Shown piece after piece: positions 26,666 through 34,916 of a stretch of DNA of 64,000 nucleotides. Position numbers and translations under genes: made by a program. This DNA comes from JANMDU01 sp031375105. GTDB taxonomy: Bacteria; Pseudomonadota; Gammaproteobacteria; Burkholderiales; Burkholderiaceae_C. The stretch lies in the NCBI GenBank assembly GCA_031375105.1, contig JANMHJ010000071.1, positions 62,001-126,000 on the forward strand. The letters run 5' to 3'. The notes beneath the pieces were generated by a model. The model did not search any database. It worked only from the letters and a program-made list of their open reading frames with translations, and was not told the DNA's origin. Positions within the stretch are counted from its first letter, which is position 1. The number at the start of each line of letters is the position of its first letter.

Positions 26666-27668
26666 CAACCAGCTCCACATGCTTGAGTGGCTTAGGCGGT
26701 GCAGGAATCGCCTGCATGATTTGCGCAATCAGCGTGTCGGGTGTGAGCCCTGCTGAGAGCGCGTCATAAGAGAGCACCACCCGGTGGCGCAGCACCTCAG
26801 GTACGAGATCGGTCATGTCTTCGGGCAAGACATAACGACGACCACGCATCAGCGCCAAGGCTCGCGAGCCTTCTGTCAGGCCAATCGTGGCGCGCGGGCT
26901 TGCGCCGTAGGTGATTTGCTCTCGCATGTCTTTCAAGCCATGCTTTTCCGGTGTGCGCGTGCATGTCACAAGCTTCACAGCGTACTCAACCAATGATGGA
27001 TCGACATACACTTGGCGGCATTGCTTTTGCAACTCAGCCAATTGCGCAAGCGTAGCCACTTCGCGCACCTTCACCGCAGGCCCGGTGACGCGATCCACGA
27101 TCACGCGCTCCTCTTCATCGCTGGGGTAATCCACCAACACCTTCATCATGAAGCGATCGACCTGCGCCTCGGGCAGCGGATACGTGCCCTCCGTTTCAAT
27201 CGGATTTTGCGTCGCCATCACGAGAAACGGGCTGGGCACTTTATGCGTCTCTCCCGCAATCGTGACTTGCCGCTCTTGCATCACTTCTAGCAAGGCGCTT
27301 TGCACCTTGGCAGGTGCGCGGTTGATTTCATCGGCCAGCAGCAAGTTGGCAAACACCGGCCCAAGCGATGTAGAAAATGCACCGCTGGCTTGGTTGTACA
27401 CCCGCGTGCCCACGAGATCAGAGGGCACAAGATCGGGCGTGAACTGAATGCGCTTGAACTTTCCGCCAATCGTCTCGGCCAAGGTCTTCACAGTCAGCGT
27501 CTTGGCCAACCCTGGCACGCCTTCCACCAACAAATGCCCCTGAGCCAGCAGCGCCACCATCATGCGCTCCAGCAAACGGTCTTGGCCAACGACAATGCGC
27601 TTGACCTCATAAAGAATCTGCTCCATCAGCTGGGCAGTTTGTTGGTCTAGTTTGCTAGTGTCCGTCAT
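26646..27668 (-). CDS. MoxR-family AAA+ ATPase
   Basis: 340 aa. Walker A GVPGLAKTLTVKTLAE (about 54-69), Walker B LLADEINRAP (about 111-120), sensor 1 ATQNPIETEGTYPLPEAQ and sensor 2 region YGASPRATIGL. Acts as a chaperone-like motor with the two VWA/DUF58 partners encoded downstream. First gene of the operon. Confidence 0.93.
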   Translation of the reverse strand: MTDTSKLDQQTAQLMEQILYEVKRIVVGQDRLLERMMVALLAQGHLLVEGVPGLAKTLTVKTLAETIGGKFKRIQFTPDLVPSDLVGTRVYNQASGAFSTSLGPVFANLLLADEINRAPAKVQSALLEVMQERQVTIAGETHKVPSPFLVMATQNPIETEGTYPLPEAQVDRFMMKVLVDYPSDEEERVIVDRVTGPAVKVREVATLAQLAELQKQCRQVYVDPSLVEYAVKLVTCTRTPEKHGLKDMREQITYGASPRATIGLTEGSRALALMRGRRYVLPEDMTDLVPEVLRHRVVLSYDALSAGLTPDTLIAQIMQAIPAPPKPLKHVELVDEKLAA

Positions 27669-27702
27669 TGCTGGCTTTCAAAGAAAAATACAAAATTTCC
27701 GA

Positions 27703-27861
27703 GCGCGAAAGACGCGAAAGTTACGCGAAAGGAATACCAAAAAGAGGAAGATAAGTTTGATTCATTTCAATCGATTTCTTCACTTGCATTTGCATTTTCA
27801 TTTTTTGAATTTTCTTTCTGAATTTTTCGCGCCTTTCGCATAACTTTCGCGTCTTTCGCGC
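27703..27861. repeat. long inverted-repeat element, copy 2
   Basis: 30-bp arms (27703-27732 and 27832-27861, one mismatch) of GCGCGAAAGACGCGAAAGTT type around a 99-nt AT-rich centre. Shares ATACCAAAAAGAG just inside the left arm with copy 3. It sits between the moxR and htrA-like genes. Confidence 0.82.
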
Positions 27862-27886
27862 ACGTATTTGGTATTCGATTTTTGCT

Positions 27887-28945
27887 TTAAAACGGTGGCA
27901 TGCCCGCCGCCGAAGCAGCGTTCTCTATCGGCACGGCAAAGCCAATGCCAATGAAAGTTCGCGCGGGCGTCGGGTTCATGATGGCTGTGACGATGCCAAC
28001 TACTTCGCCGTCCATCGTCACCAGCGGGCCACCAGAATTGCCCGGATTGGCCGCTGCATCAAACTGAATCAGATTTTTCATCGGCTGGCCACCTTGGGGT
28101 GAGCGGAAGCTGCGCTTGAGGCCAGAGACGATGCCTGCAGATGTCGAAGGCCCAATGCCAAACGGAAAGCCCACCGCAATCACTTGATCGCCCACCGCCA
28201 AATCGGCCGTAGAGCGCATCGTGGCAGCAATCAGATCATCAGGAATTTTGCGTGCCTGCAACACAGCCAAATCATCTTCCGCTTGCACGCCTTTGATATC
28301 GGCCTCGGCTTCCAGCCCATCCATGAAGGTGACTTTGATGCGGTCTGCGCCTTGCACCACATGCCAATTGGTCAAAATGATGCCCTTATCGACAATCACC
28401 ACGCCGGTGCCCACGCCGAATTCCACCTCATCGTCTTCTGCCTTCAAATCAGGTGCCAAGCGCTCGCGCTCGGCTTCGGCCCGCTTGTCTTCGGGTTTGG
28501 CGGGCGATTTAGATTTAGCTTGAGGAAAAGGTTTTTTCAAATGCGGCATGTTTTTGGCCAATTTCTCGGCCTTCATGTCATCCAAGCGACTTTTCTTGAT
28601 AAAACTCACCACCCGCACGATGGAAGGGCGCACATTTTCATACGCTGCTGCGGCTTGGGAAGGCAGTTGGTTGTTTTGCAGGGTTTGCAAGACGGCAGCA
28701 TCAATGTCTTTTTGCGTGAACACGCGCGGGCTGCGCTGCGTGACTTGCCAAACCAAGGCGGCGCAGACCAAAGACAGAAGTAAAACGGCCATCCACAGGC
28801 TGTGGGCGCTGAGCCAAGCGCTGGCTTGTCTCAGTCGGCTGCGCCTAGGTTGGGCGACCTTCGCTTGGGCGAGCTTGGAAGGCGCAGACTGCACCGGCTG
28901 GGCCGATGCAGCAGAAGCGGGACTGTAAACGGGGCGACGGGGCAT
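27887..28945 (-). CDS. HtrA-like serine protease without PDZ domain
   Basis: 352 aa. One N-terminal membrane helix (LWMAVLLLSLVCAALVW, about 50-66), a Lys/Ala-rich linker, then a trypsin-like domain with His195 in NWHVVQ, an Asp in DDLAVLQ and Ser304 in GNSGGPLV. Members of the DegP/DegS family normally carry one or two PDZ domains; this protein ends shortly after the protease domain, so its activation must differ. Likely periplasmic, membrane-anchored. Divergent from sdhC. Confidence 0.87.
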   Translation of the reverse strand: MPRRPVYSPASAASAQPVQSAPSKLAQAKVAQPRRSRLRQASAWLSAHSLWMAVLLLSLVCAALVWQVTQRSPRVFTQKDIDAAVLQTLQNNQLPSQAAAAYENVRPSIVRVVSFIKKSRLDDMKAEKLAKNMPHLKKPFPQAKSKSPAKPEDKRAEAERERLAPDLKAEDDEVEFGVGTGVVIVDKGIILTNWHVVQGADRIKVTFMDGLEAEADIKGVQAEDDLAVLQARKIPDDLIAATMRSTADLAVGDQVIAVGFPFGIGPSTSAGIVSGLKRSFRSPQGGQPMKNLIQFDAAANPGNSGGPLVTMDGEVVGIVTAIMNPTPARTFIGIGFAVPIENAASAAGMPPF

Positions 28946-29130
28946 GTCAGAACCTGATTTGTGACCACGTTAGCACAGTCAGGAAAAATTTGCACCTATA
29001 TTGGTATAAAGGAAAACTTGATGCTGCATTGCAATACAATTTTGAGTTGCGCAGCTGGGCCGATCTGCCCGCCGCCGGCTTGGGTTACCACCGAGTTACC
29101 GAGCCTGATGAAAACCACAGAAAGACACGC

Positions 29131-29571
29131 ATGTCCGACGCAGTGACCCCTAAAAAACAGCGGCCCGAGTTCCGCAATCTGAATGTCTTCACCGATCTCA
29201 GAACCTACCGATTACCCTTAGCAGGAGTTGTCTCTATTTTGCATCGCATCAGCGGTGCGCTGATGTTTGTGCTCTTGCCTTTCATCATTTGGATGTTTGA
29301 CAAGTCGCTTTCATCTGAGTTTTCTTATGCCAAATTCACAGCCGCCTTCAAAGTTGGCATGCTTGGGCTTCCTGGCTGGATGTGGAAACTGGTGGCTTTG
29401 GCCTTGATCTGGGCATTTTTGCACCACTTCATCGCAGGTGTGCGCCACCTCATCATGGATGGATGGCACAAGGTGGACAAAGAGTTCAGCAAATCTTCGG
29501 CTGTGGTCACTCTGGTGCTGAGCGTTTTGCTCACTGCCGCATTGGCGCTCAAGCTCTTCGGCGTATTCTGA
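29131..29571 (+). CDS. sdhC: succinate dehydrogenase cytochrome b556 subunit
   Basis: 146 aa, three membrane helices. HRISGALMFVLLPFIIW contains the conserved RxSG quinone-site region, and FLHHFIAGVRHLIMD supplies the heme-ligand His region. Start ATG 29131 is chosen; the frame upstream to 28906 is not protein-like. First gene of sdhCDAB-sdhE-gltA. Confidence 0.93.
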   Translation: MSDAVTPKKQRPEFRNLNVFTDLRTYRLPLAGVVSILHRISGALMFVLLPFIIWMFDKSLSSEFSYAKFTAAFKVGMLGLPGWMWKLVALALIWAFLHHFIAGVRHLIMDGWHKVDKEFSKSSAVVTLVLSVLLTAALALKLFGVF

Positions 29572-29590
29572 TTCTTAGGAGCAAAGAAAA

Positions 29591-29956
29591 ATGTCAGTCA
29601 ATTACGGCTCCAAGCGCATCGTGGTCGGTGCAGGTTATGGTTTCAAAGATTGGTTATCGCAGCGCGCCACAGCGGTGTTGATGGCAGTGTTCACGCTCTT
29701 GCTCGTGATTCGCTTTCTGCTGATCGCTGGCCCGGTCAGCTATGCAGGCTGGGCAGGTGTTTTTGCACCACAGTGGATGAAGGTGATTACCTTTTCAGTG
29801 ATCATCGCGCTGTGCTGGCATGTGTGGGTGGGTGTGCGTGACATTTACATGGATTACATCAAGTCCGTGAGCATTCGCCTCTCGCTGCAAGTGGCCACCA
29901 TCGTGTATTTGGTGGGCTGCGCAGGCTGGGCGATTCAAGTGCTCTGGCGCATTTGA
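29591..29956 (+). CDS. sdhD: succinate dehydrogenase membrane anchor subunit
   Basis: 121 aa, three hydrophobic helices. The N-terminal DWLSQRATAVLMAVFTL and HVWVGVRDIYMDYI match the SdhD family. It starts 19 nt after sdhC with AGGAG upstream. Confidence 0.92.
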   Translation: MSVNYGSKRIVVGAGYGFKDWLSQRATAVLMAVFTLLLVIRFLLIAGPVSYAGWAGVFAPQWMKVITFSVIIALCWHVWVGVRDIYMDYIKSVSIRLSLQVATIVYLVGCAGWAIQVLWRI

Positions 29957-29959
29957 TCT

Positions 29960-30031
29960 TTATTTACTATTAATTTAGTAGCGCACTGTGTAGGTTCTAT
30001 AAGGGCATAACCCCTAAATCGCTTAAAAAGC
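29960..30031 (+). repeat. interspersed short repeat, copy 7 (sdhD-sdhA spacer)
   Basis: Contains TTTACTATTAATTTAGTAGC, TGTAGGTTCTATAAGGGC and ATCGCTTAAAAAG. It occupies most of the spacer inside the sdh operon without an evident terminator. Confidence 0.65.
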
Positions 30032-30053
30032 ACTTTGAAAAAGGTACGTTGCT

Positions 30054-31853
30054 ATGGCAGCAGTTACGAAAAGAAAATTTGATGTCGTGATCATTGGAGC
30101 CGGTGGCTCTGGCATGCGTGCATCGCTCCAGCTCTCCCGCGCTGGCCTGAATGTGGCTGTGCTGACCAAAGTGTTCCCCACGCGCTCGCACACCGTGGCT
30201 GCGCAAGGCGGCATCGGCGCATCGCTGGGCAACATGTCAGAAGACAATTGGCACTATCACTTCTACGATACCGTCAAGGGAAGCGACTGGCTCGGTGACC
30301 AAGACGCGATTGAATTCATGTGCCGCGAAGCGCCGAAGGTGGTTTATGACCTAGAGCACATGGGCATGCCGTTTGACCGCAACCCCGATGGCACGATTTA
30401 CCAGCGCCCCTTCGGTGGCCACACCGCCAATTACGGCGAAAAGCCGGTGCAACGCGCCTGCGCCGCCGCAGACCGCACGGGTCATGCCATGCTGCACACG
30501 CTGTATCAGCAAAACGTGGCAGCTCGCACGAGTTTCTTCGTCGAGTGGATGGCGCAAGATTTGATTTTGGATGCGCAAGGTGATTGCGTTGGCGTGACCG
30601 CGATCGAGATGGAAACGGGCGACGTTCACATCCTGGAAGCCAAAACCACGCTGATGGCCACAGGCGGCGCAGGCCGTATTTACGCCGCCTCAACGAATGC
30701 CTTCATCAACACAGGCGACGGCCTGGGCATGGCTGCCCGCGCAGGCATCCCGTTGGAAGACATGGAATTTTGGCAATTCCACCCCACCGGCGTGGCTGGT
30801 GCAGGCGTGTTGCTGACCGAAGGCTGCCGTGGCGAAGGCGCGATTTTGCTCAACAGCAATGGCGAGCGTTTCATGGAGCGCTATGCGCCCACCTTGAAAG
30901 ATTTAGCGCCGCGCGATTTCATTTCGCGCTGCATGGATCAAGAAATCAAAGAAGGCCGTGGCTGCGGCCCGAACAAAGATTACGTGATGTTGAAGCTTGA
31001 TCACCTCGGCGCAGAGACGATTCACAAGCGTCTGCCCTCGGTGTATGAAATTGGCGTGAATTTCGCCAACGTCGATATCACCAAAGAGCCGATCCCTGTT
31101 GTGCCCACCATCCATTACCAAATGGGCGGCATTCCTACGAATATCAACGGCCAAGTGGTGATTCAGCGCAATGGCTCTGACAACGATGTCTTGAATGGTC
31201 TCTACGCTGTGGGCGAATGCTCCTGCGTGAGCGTGCATGGCGCAAACCGCTTGGGCACAAATTCGCTGCTCGATCTGCTTGTGTTTGGTCGCGCTGCTGG
31301 CAACCACATTGTGGACAGCTTGAAGAAAGAGCCCAAAGCGCACAAAGCTTTGCCTGCTGATGCTGCTGATAAGACATTGGCTCGCATCGCCCGCTTGGAC
31401 AATTCCACCCAAGGCGAGTATGCGCAAACCGTTGCGAACGACATTCGCTCGGCCATGCAACTCCACGCAGGCGTGTTCCGCACGCAGGCGAGCATGGACG
31501 AAGGCGTGAAGAAGATTGCTGATTTGCGCAAGCGCGTTGAGGGCATCACGCTCAAAGACAAATCGCAAACCTTCAACACCGCTCGTATCGAAGCGCTGGA
31601 AGTCGATAATTTGATCGAATCCGCTGAAGCCACCATCGTCTCTGCAGCGGCCCGCCACGAATGCCGTGGCGCTCATTCGGTGAGCGATTATGAGAAGCCA
31701 GTGGACGATCCTAAAACTCCGCTAGGCCGTAACGATGCCGAATGGATGAAGCACACGCTGTGGTATTCCGAAGGCAACCGCTTGGACTACAAAGCTGTCA
31801 AGCTCAAGCCTTTGTCTGTGGAATCTGTTCCACCCAAAGTTAGAACTTTTTAA
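30054..31853 (+). CDS. sdhA: succinate dehydrogenase flavoprotein subunit
   Basis: 599 aa. FAD-binding DVVIIGAGGSGMRASLQL (about 10-27), the covalent-FAD His region SHTVAAQGGIGASLGN (about 45-60), and the active-site segments HPTGVAGAGVLLTEGCRGEG and HGANRLGTNSLLDLLVFGR. Oxidises succinate to fumarate at the inner membrane. Full length. Confidence 0.97.
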   Translation: MAAVTKRKFDVVIIGAGGSGMRASLQLSRAGLNVAVLTKVFPTRSHTVAAQGGIGASLGNMSEDNWHYHFYDTVKGSDWLGDQDAIEFMCREAPKVVYDLEHMGMPFDRNPDGTIYQRPFGGHTANYGEKPVQRACAAADRTGHAMLHTLYQQNVAARTSFFVEWMAQDLILDAQGDCVGVTAIEMETGDVHILEAKTTLMATGGAGRIYAASTNAFINTGDGLGMAARAGIPLEDMEFWQFHPTGVAGAGVLLTEGCRGEGAILLNSNGERFMERYAPTLKDLAPRDFISRCMDQEIKEGRGCGPNKDYVMLKLDHLGAETIHKRLPSVYEIGVNFANVDITKEPIPVVPTIHYQMGGIPTNINGQVVIQRNGSDNDVLNGLYAVGECSCVSVHGANRLGTNSLLDLLVFGRAAGNHIVDSLKKEPKAHKALPADAADKTLARIARLDNSTQGEYAQTVANDIRSAMQLHAGVFRTQASMDEGVKKIADLRKRVEGITLKDKSQTFNTARIEALEVDNLIESAEATIVSAAARHECRGAHSVSDYEKPVDDPKTPLGRNDAEWMKHTLWYSEGNRLDYKAVKLKPLSVESVPPKVRTF

Positions 31854-31892
31854 ATTTTATTTTTTTAAATGCAAGCTGTATTGGACAAGATC

Positions 31893-32597
31893 ATGGAACA
31901 ACGCACCTTCAAAATCTACCGCTACGATCCCGAGAAAGATGCCAAGCCGTATATGCAAACGATCACCGTTGAGCTAGATGGCAATGAACGCATGCTGCTT
32001 GACGCTTTGATGAAGCTCAAAGAGCTTGACCCCAGCATTTCCTTCCGCCGCAGCTGCCGCGAAGGCGTGTGTGGCTCAGACGCGATGAACATCAATGGCA
32101 AAAATGGCTTGGCTTGCCTGACCAACATGCGCACGCTCAAAGGCGACATCACTTTGAAGCCCCTGCCCGGCCTGCCTGTGATCCGCGACATCATTGTGGA
32201 TATGACGCAGTTTTTCAAGCAATACAACTCGATCAAGCCCTACCTCATCAACGACACGATCCCGCCTGAGAAAGAGCGCTTGCAATCGCCAGAAGAGCGG
32301 GATGAGCTGAACGGTTTGTATGAATGCATTTTGTGTGCTTCATGCTCAACCAGCTGCCCCAGCTTCTGGTGGAACCCCGATAAATTCGTCGGCCCCGCAG
32401 GCCTGCTGCAAGCCTACCGCTTCATTGCCGACAGCCGCGACGAAGCCACGAATGAGCGCCTAGACAATTTGGAAGATCCGTATCGTCTCTTCCGCTGCCA
32501 CACCATCATGAACTGCGTCGATGTCTGCCCCAAGGGTTTGAACCCCACCAAGGCGATTGGCAAAATCAAAGAACTCATGGTCCGCCGCGCAGTTTAA
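31893..32597 (+). CDS. sdhB: succinate dehydrogenase iron-sulfur subunit
   Basis: 234 aa from ATG 31893; an ATG at 31869 would add eight residues, but TTGGAC upstream of 31893 and the family N-terminus (RTFKIYRYDP) favour the later start. [2Fe-2S] Cys in SCREGVCGSDAMNINGKNGL, then two cysteine motifs CILCASCSTSCPSFWW and CHTIMNCVDVCPKGLNP for the [4Fe-4S] and [3Fe-4S] clusters. Confidence 0.96.
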   Translation: MEQRTFKIYRYDPEKDAKPYMQTITVELDGNERMLLDALMKLKELDPSISFRRSCREGVCGSDAMNINGKNGLACLTNMRTLKGDITLKPLPGLPVIRDIIVDMTQFFKQYNSIKPYLINDTIPPEKERLQSPEERDELNGLYECILCASCSTSCPSFWWNPDKFVGPAGLLQAYRFIADSRDEATNERLDNLEDPYRLFRCHTIMNCVDVCPKGLNPTKAIGKIKELMVRRAV

Positions 32598-32612
32598 AAA
32601 TTCAATAGCAAT

Positions 32613-32766
32613 TACCGGCCGCGAAAGAGGCGAAAGTTAAGCGAAAGAAATACCAAAAAGAGAAAAGACAAGAAGAGGTTCTGTAAATCAACATTCGATT
32701 TTTGAATTCTCTTTTTGTATTCTTTCGCGCTTTTCGCGTAACTTTCGCGTCTTTCGCGCTCGGTAA
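32613..32766. repeat. long inverted-repeat element, copy 3 (sdhB-sdhE spacer)
   Basis: Imperfect arms of about 38 nt (TACCGGCCGCGAAAGAGG from 32613 and the complementary CTTTCGCGCTCGGTA ending 32766) with an AT-rich centre. It divides the sdh operon between sdhB and sdhE and could reduce downstream transcription. Confidence 0.8.
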
Positions 32767-32807
32767 CTAGGTATTTAAGACCCGTCCTCTCAGCCACACT
32801 CTGAAAA

Positions 32808-33149
32808 ATGCAGCCCCAAGCCTACTCAGCCTCAAGCATCGATGCCGTCTATGGCCTCGACGTGGGTGCTGACTTGGATTCGCCGCTTTCATCGGGTGGT
32901 TTGTCGAAATTGCGTTGGCGCTGTCGCCGAGGCATGCTGGAAAATGACCTATTTATTGAGCGTTTTTTCAACAAGTACGCAGAATTACTGACCGTCAGAC
33001 AGGCGAATGGGTTGAATGCTCTAATGGATTTATCCGACAATCAGCTCTTGGATTTGCATCTTGGTCGCAAGCCCTTGATTGAGGTGCGCCCTGAGCTTGA
33101 TACCCCGGATATTCGAGCTGTTCTTAAGTTATTAAAGGAAAAACAATGA
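32808..33149 (+). CDS. sdhE: succinate dehydrogenase assembly factor SdhE
   Basis: 113 aa. Promotes covalent attachment of FAD to SdhA. Signature RCRRGMLENDLFIERFFNKY with the RGxxE motif (about residues 44-48) and LDLSDNQLLDLHLGR-like tail (residues ALMDLSDNQLLDLHLGRK). An N-terminal extension of about 30 residues precedes the domain. Its stop overlaps the gltA start (ATGA at 33146). Confidence 0.93.
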   Translation: MQPQAYSASSIDAVYGLDVGADLDSPLSSGGLSKLRWRCRRGMLENDLFIERFFNKYAELLTVRQANGLNALMDLSDNQLLDLHLGRKPLIEVRPELDTPDIRAVLKLLKEKQ

Positions 33150-34456
33150 AACTCGCCGACTACAAGGCCTCGCTGTCGTTCTCTAACGGCAAGCCCAGCA
33201 TCGAAATGCCTGTTTATCAAGGCAACATCGGCCCCGATGTGGTGGACATCCGAAAGCTCTATGCCCAAACCGGCATGTTCACCTATGACCCTGGTTTCCT
33301 CTCGACAGCAGCGTGCCAATCGACCATCACCTACATTGACGGCGACAAAGGCGAGCTGCTCTATCGCGGCTACCCTATCGAGCAATTGGCCACGAATTGC
33401 GACTTTTTAGAAACCTGCCATTTGCTGCTTTACGGTGATCTGCCCAACGCAGACCAGAAAAAAGATTTCACCAGCCGCGTGACCAATCACACGATGGTCA
33501 ACGATCAAATGCAATTCTTCCTGCGCGGTTTCCGCCGTGATGCCCACCCGATGGCCATCATGACCGGCTTGGTCGGCGCACTGTCTGCTTTCTATCACGA
33601 CAGCACCGACGTGCACAATGCGGAGCACCGCGATATTTCCGCCATCCGCCTGATCGCCAAAATGCCCACGCTCGTGGCCATGGCCTACAAATACAGCATC
33701 GGCCAGCCTTTCATCTATCCAAAAAATGATCTGAGCTACTCTGGCAACTTCATGCGCATGATGTTTGCCACGCCTTGCGAAGATTACAAAGTCAACGCCG
33801 TGATCGAGCGCGCCATTGACCGCATCTTTGTGCTGCACGCAGACCACGAGCAAAACGCCTCCACCTCCACCGTGCGCCTGTGCGGCAGCTCGGGTACCAA
33901 CCCTTTCGCAGCGATTGCCGCAGGTGTGGCCTGCCTTTGGGGCCCCGCTCACGGCGGTGCTAATGAAGCCTGCCTGAACATGCTGGAAGACATTCAGCGC
34001 ATGGGCGGCGTATCCAAGGTCGGCGAGTTCATGGAGAAGGTCAAAGACAAGAACTCTGGCGTCAAGCTCATGGGCTTTGGTCACCGTGTGTATAAAAACT
34101 ACGATCCACGCGCCAAGCTCATGCAAGAAACTTGCAATGAAGTGCTGACCGCGCTCGGCTTGGAAAACGATCCGCTCTTCAAGCTCGCCAAAGAGCTGGA
34201 GAGAATCGCTTTGGAAGACGATTATTTCGTGCAGCGCAAGCTCTACCCGAACGTCGATTTCTACAGCGGCATCGTGCAACGCGCCATCGGTATCCCCGTG
34301 AAGCTCTTCACCGGAATTTTTGCCCTCGCACGCACGGTGGGTTGGATCGCTCAGCTCAACGAAATGATCGGCGACCCCGAATACAAAATTGGCCGTCCAC
34401 GTCAGTTGTACACGGGTTCGGTGAAGCGCGATGTGATGCCGATTGCTAAGCGTTAA
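33146..34456 (+). CDS. gltA: citrate synthase
   Basis: 436 aa, type II (hexameric) form. Condenses oxaloacetate and acetyl-CoA. Catalytic His regions: LHADHEQNASTSTVRL and WGPAHGGANEACL; catalytic Asp/Arg region GFGHRVYKNYDPRA. Coupled to sdhE and ended by a strong terminator. Confidence 0.97.
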   Translation: MKLADYKASLSFSNGKPSIEMPVYQGNIGPDVVDIRKLYAQTGMFTYDPGFLSTAACQSTITYIDGDKGELLYRGYPIEQLATNCDFLETCHLLLYGDLPNADQKKDFTSRVTNHTMVNDQMQFFLRGFRRDAHPMAIMTGLVGALSAFYHDSTDVHNAEHRDISAIRLIAKMPTLVAMAYKYSIGQPFIYPKNDLSYSGNFMRMMFATPCEDYKVNAVIERAIDRIFVLHADHEQNASTSTVRLCGSSGTNPFAAIAAGVACLWGPAHGGANEACLNMLEDIQRMGGVSKVGEFMEKVKDKNSGVKLMGFGHRVYKNYDPRAKLMQETCNEVLTALGLENDPLFKLAKELERIALEDDYFVQRKLYPNVDFYSGIVQRAIGIPVKLFTGIFALARTVGWIAQLNEMIGDPEYKIGRPRQLYTGSVKRDVMPIAKR

Positions 34457-34476
34457 TTTTTTTCTACGCTCATGAG

Positions 34477-34500
34477 AAACCCGCTTCTGGCGGGTTTTTT
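34477..34500 (+). terminator. rho-independent terminator after gltA
   Basis: 8-bp stem AAACCCGC / GCGGGTTT with loop TTCTG and a T run ending at 34500, 20 nt after the stop. Confidence 0.9.
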
Positions 34501-34562
34501 ATTGACTTTTACGCTGATAGCCGACGTGTTTATTGCGTGGAGTGCTATCAAGTTCATAGTTC
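34501..34562 (-). repeat. interspersed short repeat, copy 8 (degenerate)
   Basis: Reverse orientation: minus strand reads GAACTATGAACTTGATAGCA, then CACGTCGGCTATCAG. The TATAACGG core is lost, so this is the weakest copy. Confidence 0.4.
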
Positions 34563-34584
34563 TTCGTTTTAGATACAGCGGCTG

Positions 34585-34700
34585 CGAGTGAGGCAAGGCG
34601 CTTGGGGTATGCCCCTTTGCTCGTGTCCTCCTGCGGGCTACGCCCGCATTCCCCCTTTACCTCGCCAAGGGGCATACCCCAAGCGCCTTGCCTCACTCGC
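34585..34700. repeat. 34-bp inverted repeat with nested hairpin, palindromic element copy 2
   Basis: Perfect arms 34585-34618 and 34667-34700 (GAGTGAGGCAAGGCGCTTGG...; CCAAGCGCCTTGCCTCACTC). The 48-nt loop holds a second hairpin TGCGGGC-TAC-GCCCGCA. The core CGTGTCC...CCTTTNNCTCGC matches the element at 24410-24530. It lies in the 460-bp gap between gltA and the enolase-superfamily gene; the rest of that gap (34701-34907) has no recognised feature. Confidence 0.85.
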
Positions 34701-34916
34701 GGCCTGACAGCTACTGTGAAAATCTTCGTTCGCCAACGGTAACTACTTCAAAGCAACACAGTACACCGCGATTGGAACTGTCCTAGCTATTGCCGGCCTG
34801 TGATCGGTGTATGAGGTCATGCCGCATACATCGAGCGCAGGCCATAGAACGCCAACAAACTAGCCACAAGTAAGCCAACCAACCCAACACACAAATTCTT
34901 TGCCACAATGCAAAGC

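Noticed and set aside
30903..31676. 257-codon minus-strand frame opposite sdhA
   Set aside because: Antisense to a conserved gene with strong protein-level motifs; no evidence of coding.
33407..34279. 290-codon minus-strand frame opposite gltA
   Set aside because: Lies fully within the clearly coding gltA gene, no start context or domain; a shadow frame.
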